Below, piece by piece: positions 1 to 7,243 of a stretch of 64,000 nucleotides of DNA. Under the pieces are notes generated by a model. That model searched no databases. It saw nothing but the letters and a program-made list of their open reading frames with translations, and had not been told where the DNA came from. The stretch's first letter is position 1. Each line of letters opens with the position of its first letter. Source of the DNA: Marinimicrococcus sp033875255 (GTDB lineage Bacteria > Pseudomonadota > Alphaproteobacteria > Geminicoccales > Geminicoccaceae); assembly GCA_033875255.1 (NCBI GenBank), contig JAWZSN010000008.1, positions 1 to 64,000 on the forward strand, written 5' to 3'. The position numbers and the translations under genes were made by a program.

Positions 1-105
1 GCCAAGGACTGGGAAACCTCCACCGCCAGCGCCGAAGGCTGGATGATGGTCGCCCACATCCGCCTCACCACGCGCCGCCTCGCAAGGTATTGCCACGCCT
101 CATAG
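1..105 (+). CDS. IS5-type transposase, C-terminal end (partial)
   Basis: The window opens inside a reading frame that ends at TAG 103-105. Its last 34 residues contain a W-E-T-(S/T)-x-A-S-A-E-G-W run followed by L-T-T-R-R-L-A-R, the typical C-terminal end of IS5-family DDE transposases, in which the helix after the catalytic Glu reads S-A-E-x-W and the protein closes on RRLAR. The catalytic triad lies outside the window. The insertion sequence probably ends near 119-121, because the base composition changes abruptly from GC-rich to AT-rich there. Its right end abuts, and apparently truncates, the toxin-like fragment that follows. Confidence 0.75.
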   Translation, partial: AKDWETSTASAEGWMMVAHIRLTTRRLARYCHAS

Positions 106-109
106 AGTT

Positions 110-379
110 TTGAGTCGGGCTCTTAAGAATAAAGTGATAAAGAACATCGAAAACGTGAAAAAACCATTATCAGAAATAAGAAAAGATATAGCCAAAGGAA
201 AGCTTCCTGGCGCGACACGTATTGAGGGAAATTATCAAAAACATTTTGAACAGCCACACATCCATTTCAGCAGGGGAGCCCTTAACATAGATGGAACGTG
301 GAAGCGCGGAGGATTTTCGCTGACCAACAGGCAAAAGGACTACCTCGACAATGTGGGCTGGGGACTTCCCAAGGAGTAA
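110..379 (+). pseudogene. C-terminal tip of a polymorphic toxin, cut by the IS5 element
   Basis: The frame opens at TTG 110, which still lies in the probable IS end, and gives 89 residues. The first foreign residues are the Lys/Asn-rich run beginning at about residue 6. The remaining part is compact and polar, with E-x-P-H-I-H-F, A-L-N-I-D-G-T-W-K and a terminal L-T-N-x-Q-K-x-x-L-x-x-x-G-W-x-L-P. This resembles nuclease-like tips of polymorphic (contact-dependent or Rhs-type) toxins by composition and layout, but I cannot assign a named toxin family. There is no delivery domain, repeat region or signal. An in-frame stop at 44-46 and the IS end show that the parent gene was interrupted. Its AT richness contrasts sharply with the surrounding roughly 70% GC DNA. 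The gene is 3 bp from the next one, as in toxin-immunity pairs. Confidence 0.45.
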
Positions 380-382
380 AAT

Positions 383-871
383 ATGAAAAATTTACCGACG
401 ATCGAAGAATGGGCCATGCAGTATGATGAGGATAAACTTCCCTACTCGGCCCATCTTGATGAACTCGATGGATGGGACTCTGGGATAAAATCATTCGATG
501 CTTTTGATAGTTTAGCAATAGATGCTCTTGAAAGAACACGAAAGATCGCTGATGGGTATCCCAACGATTGGGATGTTTTTATCGGTGTATGGGTATATTT
601 GGAAGATACGGAAAATCTCTATACATTTGACGGCGACTACCCGATAGATTATTTAACGCCACCGGAGATATATATTTCTCCCTTGGGATTGGTATGCCCG
701 TTGATTGGAGAGACTTATATGAAAATTCTTAATAAATATGAAAATATTAATATACTAAAAAATGAGATAATAAAGTTAGGATGTTCTTGCAGAACTTTGC
801 ACGACATTAAAATTTCGGAACCGTTTAAAAATTCAATATGCTATAGCACTTACGATATTTTCTTTAAATAG
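383..871 (+). CDS. Probable immunity protein for the adjacent toxin
   Basis: This is a 162-residue soluble protein with no signal peptide or membrane segment and an acidic N-terminal half (repeated D, E and W residues up to about residue 105). ATG 383 has a strong AAGGAG site at 371-376 that overlaps the end of the upstream frame. I recognise no catalytic motif. The immediate position behind the toxin tip, the small acidic fold and the shared AT richness are what immunity proteins of polymorphic toxin systems look like; the role is inferred from position. The C-terminal 30 residues contain three Cys. Base composition differs strongly from the rest of the window, which indicates transfer. It could still be expressed and protect against kin toxins even though its own toxin is broken. 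Confidence 0.5.
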   Translation: MKNLPTIEEWAMQYDEDKLPYSAHLDELDGWDSGIKSFDAFDSLAIDALERTRKIADGYPNDWDVFIGVWVYLEDTENLYTFDGDYPIDYLTPPEIYISPLGLVCPLIGETYMKILNKYENINILKNEIIKLGCSCRTLHDIKISEPFKNSICYSTYDIFFK

Positions 872-984
872 CGATTTTTCTTGATCGAAATTGTAAGGCA
901 CATGGGCATTTTGAGAAACCTTGGCCGGCTCGGCATGTACAGTGACGGCGTTTCCTTGACACGGGCCGCTTCTCGCTTTCCGGT
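872..984. other. Composition switch between toxin island and transposase scar
   Basis: Short gap in which AT-rich DNA gives way to GC-rich DNA at about 900-930. It should contain the outer end of the decayed transposase element at 985-1160, but I could not define a terminal inverted repeat. No gene is visible. Confidence 0.3.
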
Positions 985-1160
985 TCAGGCTGCGATCTCG
1001 TCGTCTGGCGGCGCCTCCATGGTTGATGGCGGCAAGCCTTCGAGGAAGACCCGGGCCGGTGTCCTGCCGTTCACGCCGCGGCCCTGGTAGGGTCGCCCGA
1101 TGCTGCAGGCGACGAGCCGGACGTCGCGGTCGACCTGCATCTCGGCGATGCTCTCGTGCC
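985..1160 (-). pseudogene. Remnant of an integrase-core (IS481/IS3-like) transposase C-terminus
   Basis: On the minus strand, ending at TGA 985-987, about 57 residues match the conserved tail of DDE integrase-core transposases: an (S)-I-x-E-M-Q-x-D segment, then R-P-x-Q-G-R-G-x-N-G-R-T-P-A and a closing F-L-E-G-L-P. In intact members the segment between these motifs reads L-V-x-Y-N-x-x-R-P-H-Q-G. Here the Y-N and the His of R-P-H-Q are lost. Upstream in the same frame (1160-1400) no transposase-like sequence can be followed, and the catalytic Asp, Asp and Glu are absent. I read it as a decayed end of an insertion sequence, not an active gene. Confidence 0.55.
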
Positions 1161-1408
1161 ATCTCGCACGGCCGGCAGCATCTTTGGCAGGCGCACCGCC
1201 TCGAGCCGCACCGAGGGGGAGTTCGGGAACACCTGGCAGGTTCGACCAGTCCCCCAGCCTGTCGCGGCTTTCGACAAGACAGCGGGGCTGCAAGTTTCCG
1301 GGCCGCGACACATGCTCGCTTGAACGGCCGTATCCGGGGCCGCAGAGGTTACAGGTGTGGGATCTCCCCGGGTATAACCGGACGGGGTGGCGGCCATGAT
1401 CCACCCAT
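1161..1408. other. Non-coding junction between two gene remnants
   Basis: No convincing gene on either strand. Overlapping open frames are typical of high-GC shadow frames. It joins the transposase scar to the GspK-like remnant. Confidence 0.3.
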
Positions 1409-2053
1409 TCAGCACGCCCCGACCGCCGCGCGCCCCCGTGCCCCCGCATCGGCTCCCGCCCGCCAGTTCGCCTCCAGGAGCCGCCACGGCGCCGCCCCGC
1501 CGGGCTCGAGCACCACGCTCGCAGCAAATCCCGCCGTGGCTCCCTTGCCGGTGGTGACGTCGAGCTCCACCGCGTAGCGCCGCCACGTGAGCCCGCGCAC
1601 CGCCCTCGGCCTGCCGGCTTCCCCGGCCAGGAGCGGCCGCAGCGCCGGATCGACCGCCTCGGGTGCGATGCCGTCCTCCAGCGACCATACCGTGACATGC
1701 GGCGCCAGGGCGGCCGCCGCCCCCGCCGCCAGCCCCGCCACCCCAGCGAGATCTCCTGTCCTACGGAACGGCACCCTGCCGCCGGCCCGCGCCGCCGCGC
1801 GATGGCGCAGGACCGCCTCCGCCGCGGCCTCCCCCGCCCCGCCGGGCAGCACCGCCCGGGCCAGGGCCTGCACCAGCGCCGGCCGCCCCTCGTCCGGATC
1901 CACCCGCCCGGCCAGATCCTGCACCCGCACCGCCACCACCGCGCCGGTGAGCCCGCATACCCGCACGGTCCCGTCCACCGGAACCACTGACAAAAGCGCC
2001 TCCCGCCCCGAGCCCGGCGCATGAAGCGCCGCCACCAGCGCGGAGGCCGCCAT
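1409..2053 (-). pseudogene. GspK-like minor pseudopilin remnant (type II secretion)
   Basis: The 214-residue open stretch from ATG 2053 follows the architecture of GspK: an Ala-rich helix, then V-R-V-Q-D-L-A-G-R-V-D-P-D (family: V-R-I-x-D-E-A-G-x-(I/V)-D-x-N), a helical region, F-R-R-T-x-D-L with L-A-P-H-V-T-V (family: F-x-S-x-x-E-L and L-A-P-x-x-T-V), and a closing beta segment ending P-W-R-L-L-E. The prepilin leader and N-terminal transmembrane helix are missing. A plausible continuation upstream (G-F-S-T-T-A-A-D-H-A-R-M) sits in another minus-strand frame, joined near 2108, so a frameshift is likely. Further upstream runs straight into the repeat array. No other secretion genes are present. 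Family assignment is by motif pattern only. Confidence 0.5.
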
Positions 2054-2302
2054 CAGCCGGGCCAGGCACGGCAGCACGACATCGCCGACATTCCGGGCCG
2101 AGCATCCGCGCGTGGTCGGCGGCAGTCGTGGAGAAACCGGAGCCCACGCCTGCGGCCCGAGCCGGGACCGGCAGGCAGGCCGCGGAGCCCGACTCCCCCG
2201 AGCCCGGCCTTGCGGCCGGCGCCGGGCGTCCCTCGAAGCCGCCGCCGACCCCACCCGACCTACGGACCTGCGCCCGTTCACCGGATCTTCACGTCTCTCC
2301 AC

Positions 2303-2406
2303 CATCCTGCTGGGGTGGGACTCCGCCGCCGCGAGATCCTGCGGCGGCACCTTTCCCACCATTCGTGAGCATGCCACGGCAGAGGTTGAGGAACCCTGAA
2401 CGGATC
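2303..2406. repeat. Dispersed repeat, copy 1 (about 100 bp)
   Basis: Begins CATCCTGCTGGGGTGGGACT, contains the Gly/Pro-coding core with GAGATCCTGCGGCGGCAC, then CCCACCAT, GAGCATGCCACGGCAGAGG and TTGAGGAA, ending near TGAAC. It is the first of four near-identical copies spaced 178, 153 and 159 bp apart, start to start. The unit is not a short palindrome of the REP type, though it holds a small internal inverted repeat around AGATCCT. Confidence 0.75.
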
Positions 2407-2480
2407 CTGGCGGTCTGCCGCCCGGCCCGGCCCCGCGCAGCCCGGCCCGGCCAGTTCACGCCGTCTTAATCTGGCCCCCG

Positions 2481-2580
2481 CATTCTGCTGGAGTGGGACT
2501 CTGCCGCCGCCAGATCCTGCGGCCGCATCTCTCCCACCATCCGCGAGCATGCCACGGCAAAGCTTGAAGAAACGAGAGCC
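2481..2580. repeat. Dispersed repeat, copy 2
   Basis: Starts CATTCTGCTGGAGTGGGACT and carries the same core, CCCACCAT and GAGCATGCCACGGCAAAG blocks as copy 1. It is preceded by a conserved lead CAGTTCACGCCGTCTTAA that copies 3 and 4 share, so the true unit includes about 25 bp more on this side. Confidence 0.75.
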
Positions 2581-2633
2581 GACCGTGGAGACGTGCCGCC
2601 CGGTCAGTTCACGCCGTCTTAACCTGGCCCCCG

Positions 2634-2733
2634 CATCCTGCTGGGGTGGGACTCTGCCGCCGCCAGATCCTGCGGCCGCACCTCTCCCACCATCCGCGAG
2701 AATGCCACAGCAGAGGTTGAAGAAGTGTGAACC
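2634..2733. repeat. Dispersed repeat, copy 3
   Basis: Starts CATCCTGCTGGGGTGGGACT. It differs from copy 2 by scattered substitutions only, and is preceded by the same CAGTTCACGCCGTCTTAA lead at about 2605. Confidence 0.75.
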
Positions 2734-2792
2734 GGGCGCGGCTGCCGGCCATCCCGGCCGCGAACGTTCACACCGTCTTAACCCGGCCTCTG

Positions 2793-2892
2793 CATCCTGC
2801 TGGGGTGGGACTCCGCCGCCGCGAGATCCTGGGGGCGGCACCTCTCCCACCATCCGTGAGCATGCCACGGCAGGGGTTGAGGAAGCGTGAAC
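2793..2892. repeat. Dispersed repeat, copy 4
   Basis: Starts CATCCTGCTGGGGTGGGACT with the lead GTTCACACCGTCTTAA just before it. It has one extra G run in the core (CCTGGGGGCGGCAC) and is otherwise close to copy 1. Confidence 0.75.
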
Positions 2893-2971
2893 GCGCGTCC
2901 CCTGCCGGTATCTCCGAATCCTGGAGGCCAAAGCGCCGCTGCTGCCTTCCGCACCGCCCTGACCTGTGGAG

Positions 2972-3028
<57 letters not shown>

Positions 3029-3062
3029 ACCGCCGCCACGGATGCCACACCGTTGCGGGGTG

Positions 3063-3092
3063 TTGGCAGATATTCCTCGACTATGCTACCCT
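3063..3092 (+). promoter_or_regulatory. Putative promoter of the RHGL-family gene copy 1
   Basis: TTGGCA (3063-3068), an 18-nt spacer and TACCCT (3087-3092). The -35-like box and spacing are shared with the paralogue upstream region at 45442-45471 (TTGGCA, 18 nt, TAGCAT). A second shared block with CGGTCCT and GCGAG lies between this and the start codon in both. Conservation between paralogues is the main support; the -10 match is poor. Confidence 0.35.
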
Positions 3093-3125
3093 CGCGCCAT
3101 ATCGGTCCTATTCCGCGAGGTCGTC

Positions 3126-3788
3126 ATGCCGAGCAGCCCCACCGCAGCCCAGTCCGAGGCCTCCCGCCGCAACGGCGGGCTCTCGCACGGTCCCGTCACC
3201 GAGGACGGCAAGGCCAGGAGCGCCAGGAACGGCACAAGGCACGGGCTGTTCGCGGCCGAGCTGGAGCTGACGTCCGAGGAACAGGCGCACTTCACGGCGC
3301 TGCTCGAGGATCTCGGCCGCCGGCACCGGCCGGCGGGCGCGGCGGAGGAGCACTGGGTGCGGCAGGTGGCGGTGACGATGCTGCGCCGCGAGCGGCTGGA
3401 TGCGCTGGAGATGCGGGTGCTGGACCTGGCGATGGAGGGGGCAGACGCCGTGCGCGAGGCGGGCCTGCCGTCGCCGGCCACGCTGCTGCGCTACCGCGCC
3501 CGCCTGCAGCGCGACCACGAGCATGCCCTGCGGGAGCTCGCCGCCGCCCGCGACGCGCGGTGCCGCGACACGGTGGAAAACTCGAACCCGATGCCGGACA
3601 TGGCGGCACAGCTGGCGCAGATCGAGGCCGAGGCCGCCGCCGCGGCCGACCGCGACATCGCCCGGCTGCTCGCCATGCGCGGCATGCACGGCAAACTCGA
3701 ACCCGAGCCCGCGCTGCCCTTCGCTCTCAACCGCGCGCAGCGGCGCCGGCTGGAGGCCCGGCAGCGCCAGGCGGCGTGCGGCGGGTGA
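3126..3788 (+). CDS. Unknown-function protein of the S-x-G-P-V-T/R-H-G-L motif family, copy 1
   Basis: A 220-residue soluble protein without signal or membrane segment. Residues about 10-42 carry a conserved block: S-R-R-N-G-x-L-S-H-G-P-V-T-x-x-G-K-x-x-S-x-R-N-x-x-R-H-G-L. The middle (about 60-140) is helical and Arg/Glu-rich with E-E-H-W-V-R-Q and T-L-L-R-Y-R-A-R-L-x-R-D. The C-terminus ends with A-L-N-R-A-Q-R-R-R-L-E-A-R-Q-R. The paralogue at 44742-45407 aligns over its whole length. I know this motif only from uncharacterised multicopy proteins, and I assign no activity; the basic N-terminal block and basic tail could bind nucleic acid. ATG 3126 is supported by the alignment with the paralogue. 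The gene stands alone, bounded by inverted hairpins. Confidence 0.7.
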   Translation: MPSSPTAAQSEASRRNGGLSHGPVTEDGKARSARNGTRHGLFAAELELTSEEQAHFTALLEDLGRRHRPAGAAEEHWVRQVAVTMLRRERLDALEMRVLDLAMEGADAVREAGLPSPATLLRYRARLQRDHEHALRELAAARDARCRDTVENSNPMPDMAAQLAQIEAEAAAAADRDIARLLAMRGMHGKLEPEPALPFALNRAQRRRLEARQRQAACGG

Positions 3789-3836
3789 GGCGCGGCGCAG
3801 GACTGCCGCGACAGCCGAGCGGGCGGGAGGGGCGGA

Positions 3837-3870
3837 GCCGCGCAAGGCGCTGCGCGCGGCTTCTTTTTCC
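3837..3870 (+). terminator. Terminator-like hairpin, inverted copy 2
   Basis: Stem GCCGCGC (3837-3843) and GCGCGGC (3854-3860), then TTCTTTTTCC. It lies 48 bp after the stop of the gene at 3126-3788 and fits a factor-independent terminator for it. The 24-bp hairpin is the exact reverse complement of that at 3005-3028. Confidence 0.65.
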
Positions 3871-3922
3871 CCTTTTGTCAGTCGCGGCCGGGCATGTTCA
3901 CACCGCCTTTACCGTTCTTCGG

Positions 3923-4020
3923 CATCCTGCTGGCGTGGGACTCCGTCCGCCGCTGGACCTTGTGGCTGCACCTCTGCCGCCATTTGCGAGGATGGCACGG
4001 CACCGGGTGAAGAGGCGTCG
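3923..4020. repeat. Dispersed repeat, diverged copy 5
   Basis: Starts CATCCTGCTGGCGTGGGACT and is preceded by GTTCACACCGCCTTTA, like the leads of copies 2-4. The rest is more diverged (GGATGGCACGGCACCGGGTG in place of GCATGCCACGGCAGAGGTTG). Its separation from the array by the gene at 3126-3788 suggests that the gene was inserted into, or carried with, the repeats. The other bases in the 3789-4098 gap show no gene. Confidence 0.6.
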
Positions 4021-4098
4021 GGAGACACGGGACGGGCCTTCTTCGCCGCGCTCCCGGCCCGCCACACCCGACAAGTGGCGTGCAGCGCCAAGGGCGCG

Positions 4099-4848
4099 TT
4101 ATCCGGTCGTGATGTCGGCCAGGAAGCGGCGGATGCGCGGTTCCTGCTGGTCGCCGAAGAAGGTCTCGGGCGGGGCCTGATGGATGATGCGGCCCTCGTC
4201 CATGAAGACGATCCGGTCGGCGGCGGCACGGGCAAAGCCCATCTCGTGGGTGATGCAGACCATGGTCATGCCGCTTTGCGCGAGCTCGATCATGACGTCG
4301 AGCACCTCCTTGACCATCTCCGGGTCGAGCGCCGAGGTGGGCTCGTCGAACAACATGAGGCGCGGGCGCATGCACAAGGCGCGGGCAATGGCGACCCGCT
4401 GCTGCTGGCCGCCCGAGAGGCGGTCGGGCCGCTTGGTCGCCTGGTCGGCGATGCCGACGCGCTCGAGATTCTCCATGGCGCGGCGGTGCGCCTCCTGCTC
4501 GCTCAGCCGCAGCACCAGGCGCGGGGCAAGCGTGCAGTTCTCGAGCACGGAGAGGTGCGGGAACAGGTTGAAGCTCTGGAACACCATGCCGATGGAGCGG
4601 CGGAGCTGATGCGCGGTGCCGAGCTCCTCGTCGAGCGGCATGCCGTCGAACAGGATCCGGCCGGCATCGTGCGGCTCGAGGCCGTTGAGGCAGTAGGCCA
4701 GGGTGGACTTGCCGGAGCCGGAGGGGCCGCACACGACCAGCCGCTCGCCTCGGGCGATGTCGAGATCGATACCGGCCAGCGCCCGGTAGTCGCCGAAGCG
4801 CTTCTCGAGGCCGCGCACGCGGACCAGAGGCGGGGCCTGCTCAGTCAT
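4099..4848 (-). CDS. aapP: Amino acid ABC transporter ATP-binding protein
   Basis: This 249-residue cytoplasmic ATPase powers the Aap-type polar amino acid importer. Walker A G-P-S-G-S-G-K-S lies at residues 41-48, the Q-loop in V-F-Q-S-F-N-L-F at about 89-96, the signature L-S-G-G-Q-Q-Q-R at 144-151, Walker B L-M-L-F-D-E-P at 164-170 and the H-loop in I-T-H-E near 199. All are intact. It is closest by pattern to GlnQ/AapP (the Q-S-F-N-L-F-P-H-L run is typical of that group). The start codon overlaps the stop of the upstream permease gene by 8 bp, which implies translational coupling. It is the last gene of the six-gene operon beginning at 10258. No downstream terminator was found. Confidence 0.93.
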   Translation of the reverse strand: MTEQAPPLVRVRGLEKRFGDYRALAGIDLDIARGERLVVCGPSGSGKSTLAYCLNGLEPHDAGRILFDGMPLDEELGTAHQLRRSIGMVFQSFNLFPHLSVLENCTLAPRLVLRLSEQEAHRRAMENLERVGIADQATKRPDRLSGGQQQRVAIARALCMRPRLMLFDEPTSALDPEMVKEVLDVMIELAQSGMTMVCITHEMGFARAAADRIVFMDEGRIIHQAPPETFFGDQQEPRIRRFLADITTG

Positions 4849-6004
4849 GGGCGCCCGCCGTGCCGTAGCGGCGCTCGAGCAGCCGGCTGTACCAGGACAT
4901 GGCGGAGCATACGACGAGATAGATGGCGCTGATGAAGGTGAAGGGCTCGATGAAGAGACCCCACCAGTCGGGATTGGAGGTCGCCGCCTTGGCGGTGCCG
5001 AGCAGGTCCAGCATGCTGATGACGATGACCAGCGAGGTGTCCTTGAAGGCCGAGATGAAGATGTTGACCATGGAGGGGATGATCATGCGCAGGACCTGGG
5101 GGAGGATGACCCGCGTCATGGACTGCCAGTAGCTCAGCCCCATGGCCTTGGCGGCCGCGTACTGGCCCTTGGGGATCGCCTGCAGGCCGCCGCGCACGGC
5201 CTCGGCCATGTAGGCCGCGAAGAACAGGATGAAGGCCAGCTGGGCGCGCAGATAGGGGTGGATGGTGACGTCCGGCGGCAGGGTGAGCGGCAGGAGAATG
5301 CTCGCCATCAAGAGCAGGGTGATGAGCGGCACGCCGCGCATCAGCTCGATATAGGCGATGCAGACGATCCGCACGACCGGCATGGAGGACTGCCGGCCGA
5401 GCGCCAGGGCCAGCGAGAGGAGGAAGGCGAAGGCGATTCCCACCGAGGCCAGGATCACCGTGAGCGGCAGACCGCCCCAAAGCCGCGTCTCGACCACCGC
5501 GAGGCCGGCCACGCCGCCATGCATCAGGGCCACGAGCACGAGAAGCGCGGGCGGCCAGACCGCCAGGAGCAGACGCCGGCCTCCGGCTCTGGCCCATAGG
5601 GCGGGCACGAGGCTCGCCACGACCAGGCTCGCGAAGAGGCTCACCGCCAGCGCCGGGCGCCAATGCTCCGCGGGCGGGTAGGGCCCGAAGAGGATCATGC
5701 GCCAGGTGTCCTGCAGCATCGCCCAGCAGGCCCCGCCGCGCTCCATGCACAGGGCGATGTCGGCCGGCGCCATGGTGGCGTCGAGCACGGCCCAGTCGAG
5801 CAGGGCCGGCACCGTCCAGAGGAGGAGGAGCACGACCAGCAGGGTCAGCAACGTGTTCCACGGGCCGGCGAAGAGGTTGGCGCGGGCCCAGGCGAGGTTG
5901 CGCTGGACCAGCGTGCGCTCGACCCGCGGCGGCCCCGCCCGGTCCGGCGGGTTGGGCAGGGTCGGCGGGCGGCCGTGGGCGGGCGGGGGGAAGGTTGCGG
6001 GCAT
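4841..6004 (-). CDS. aapM: Amino acid ABC transporter permease, AapM type
   Basis: This 387-residue inner-membrane permease has a long N-terminal extension, a first membrane helix at about 45-65 and a C-terminal DPPTS-like core of about five helices. The EAA loop that contacts the ATPase reads E-A-V-R-G-G-L-Q-A-I-P-K-G-Q-Y-A-A-A-K-A, followed by G-L-S. The length, far above the 220-240 residues of simple HisM-type permeases, is characteristic of AapM/BztC proteins. ATG 6004 was chosen because the N-terminus resembles AapM and the preceding gene ends at 6010; longer frames upstream read through aapQ. It forms a heterodimer with AapQ in the inferred complex. Confidence 0.9.
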   Translation of the reverse strand: MPATFPPPAHGRPPTLPNPPDRAGPPRVERTLVQRNLAWARANLFAGPWNTLLTLLVVLLLLWTVPALLDWAVLDATMAPADIALCMERGGACWAMLQDTWRMILFGPYPPAEHWRPALAVSLFASLVVASLVPALWARAGGRRLLLAVWPPALLVLVALMHGGVAGLAVVETRLWGGLPLTVILASVGIAFAFLLSLALALGRQSSMPVVRIVCIAYIELMRGVPLITLLLMASILLPLTLPPDVTIHPYLRAQLAFILFFAAYMAEAVRGGLQAIPKGQYAAAKAMGLSYWQSMTRVILPQVLRMIIPSMVNIFISAFKDTSLVIVISMLDLLGTAKAATSNPDWWGLFIEPFTFISAIYLVVCSAMSWYSRLLERRYGTAGAHD

Positions 6005-6009
6005 CGGCG

Positions 6010-7221
6010 CTATTTCTCGACGAAGGCGATGCGGCGGTTGAATACGCTCATCGCCAGCGAGGTCAGCAGGCTCAAGGTGAGGTAGACAGCCATGATGATG
6101 GCGATGCACTCGACCGCCCGGCCGGTGTCGCTGGTGATCGCCACCGAGACGCGCACCACGTCGGGATAGCCGATGGCCACGGCCAGCGAGCTCTGCTTGG
6201 TGAGGCTCAGATACTGGCTGGTGAGCGGCGGGACGATGATCCGGAGCGCCTGCGGCATGACGATCTTGCGGAACACCAGCGAGGGCTTGAGCCCGAGGCT
6301 GCGGGCGGCCTCGATCTGGCCCTTGCGCACCCCCAGGATCCCCGAGCGGATGGTCTCGGCGGCGAAGGCGGACTGGTAGATGGTGAGCGCGAAGAGCAGC
6401 GCCACGAACTCGGGCGAGACCCATCTGCCGCCCTCGAAGCCCAGCCCGCGTGCCGAGGGACGGTCGAGGCCGAGACTGCCGCCGGCGGCGAGGAAGGCCA
6501 GCGGCGGCAGGAGGACGATGAGCGCCGGCCCCAGCCAGCGCAGCCGGCCGGGATGCCCGACCCGCTCGCGCCGGCGGATGGCATGCCGCCTCAGCAGCCA
6601 GGCGGCGATCCCTGCCCCGAGAAGGGCCAACAGTGCCGCCGTCAGCCCCTGCTCGACGACGAGGTCGGGCAGATAGAGCCCCTTGCGGCTCAGATAGACG
6701 TCGTCGGCCGGCTTCCAGGCCTCCCGGGCATTGGGCAGCAGATGGGTGAGGATGGCGTGCCAGAAGAGGATCTGGAGCAGCAGCGGAATGTTCCGCATCG
6801 TCTCCACGTAGAGCCATGCTACCTGGGCAACGAGCCAGTTGCGCGACAGCCGCATGAGCGCCAGCAGCGTTCCCAGCACGGTCGTCAGCACGATGCTCAG
6901 CGCCGAGACGCGGATCGTGTTGACGATGCCGGCCAGGAAGGCGTCGAGGACCGTGTCGCCCGGCGCGTAGCCGTACGGATTGGGGCCCATGAAGAACTTG
7001 CTGGCGTCGTCCAGGAAGTCGAACCCGAACGCCAGCCTCGAGCGTTCGAGATTGCTCTGCACGTTGCCGGCGAGCCAGCCGAGCGCGGCGGTCAGCAGCA
7101 CGATCAGCAAGAACTGCCAGAACAGGCGCCGGGGCCGCGGCCGGCGCCAGAAGGCCGGCAGGGCGGGGGCCGCGGCCGACGCCTCCGCCGGCAGGCGATC
7201 CCGGCGCACGGCCGTCGACAT
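6010..7221 (-). CDS. aapQ: Amino acid ABC transporter permease, AapQ type
   Basis: This 403-residue inner-membrane protein has a membrane helix near residues 33-52. A large periplasmic loop follows, with the family marks N-L-x-x-R and G-F-D-F-L, and then a permease core. The coupling loop reads A-E-T-I-R-S-G-I-L-G-V-R-K-G-Q-I-E-A-A-R-S, followed by L-G. AapQ and BztB share this long N-terminal half. The ATG at 7221 gives a start just ahead of the Arg/Pro-rich cytoplasmic tail; it has only a weak ribosome site, so a slightly different start is possible. It lies 22 bp after aapJ and 5 bp before aapM. Confidence 0.9.
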   Translation of the reverse strand: MSTAVRRDRLPAEASAAAPALPAFWRRPRPRRLFWQFLLIVLLTAALGWLAGNVQSNLERSRLAFGFDFLDDASKFFMGPNPYGYAPGDTVLDAFLAGIVNTIRVSALSIVLTTVLGTLLALMRLSRNWLVAQVAWLYVETMRNIPLLLQILFWHAILTHLLPNAREAWKPADDVYLSRKGLYLPDLVVEQGLTAALLALLGAGIAAWLLRRHAIRRRERVGHPGRLRWLGPALIVLLPPLAFLAAGGSLGLDRPSARGLGFEGGRWVSPEFVALLFALTIYQSAFAAETIRSGILGVRKGQIEAARSLGLKPSLVFRKIVMPQALRIIVPPLTSQYLSLTKQSSLAVAIGYPDVVRVSVAITSDTGRAVECIAIIMAVYLTLSLLTSLAMSVFNRRIAFVEK

Positions 7222-7243
7222 CAGGCGCGATCCGGACAGGCGC

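Noticed and set aside
2303..2892. CRISPR array
   Set aside because: Units are about 100 bp with irregular 153-178 bp periods and related sequence between them; there are no short identical repeats, unique spacers or cas genes.
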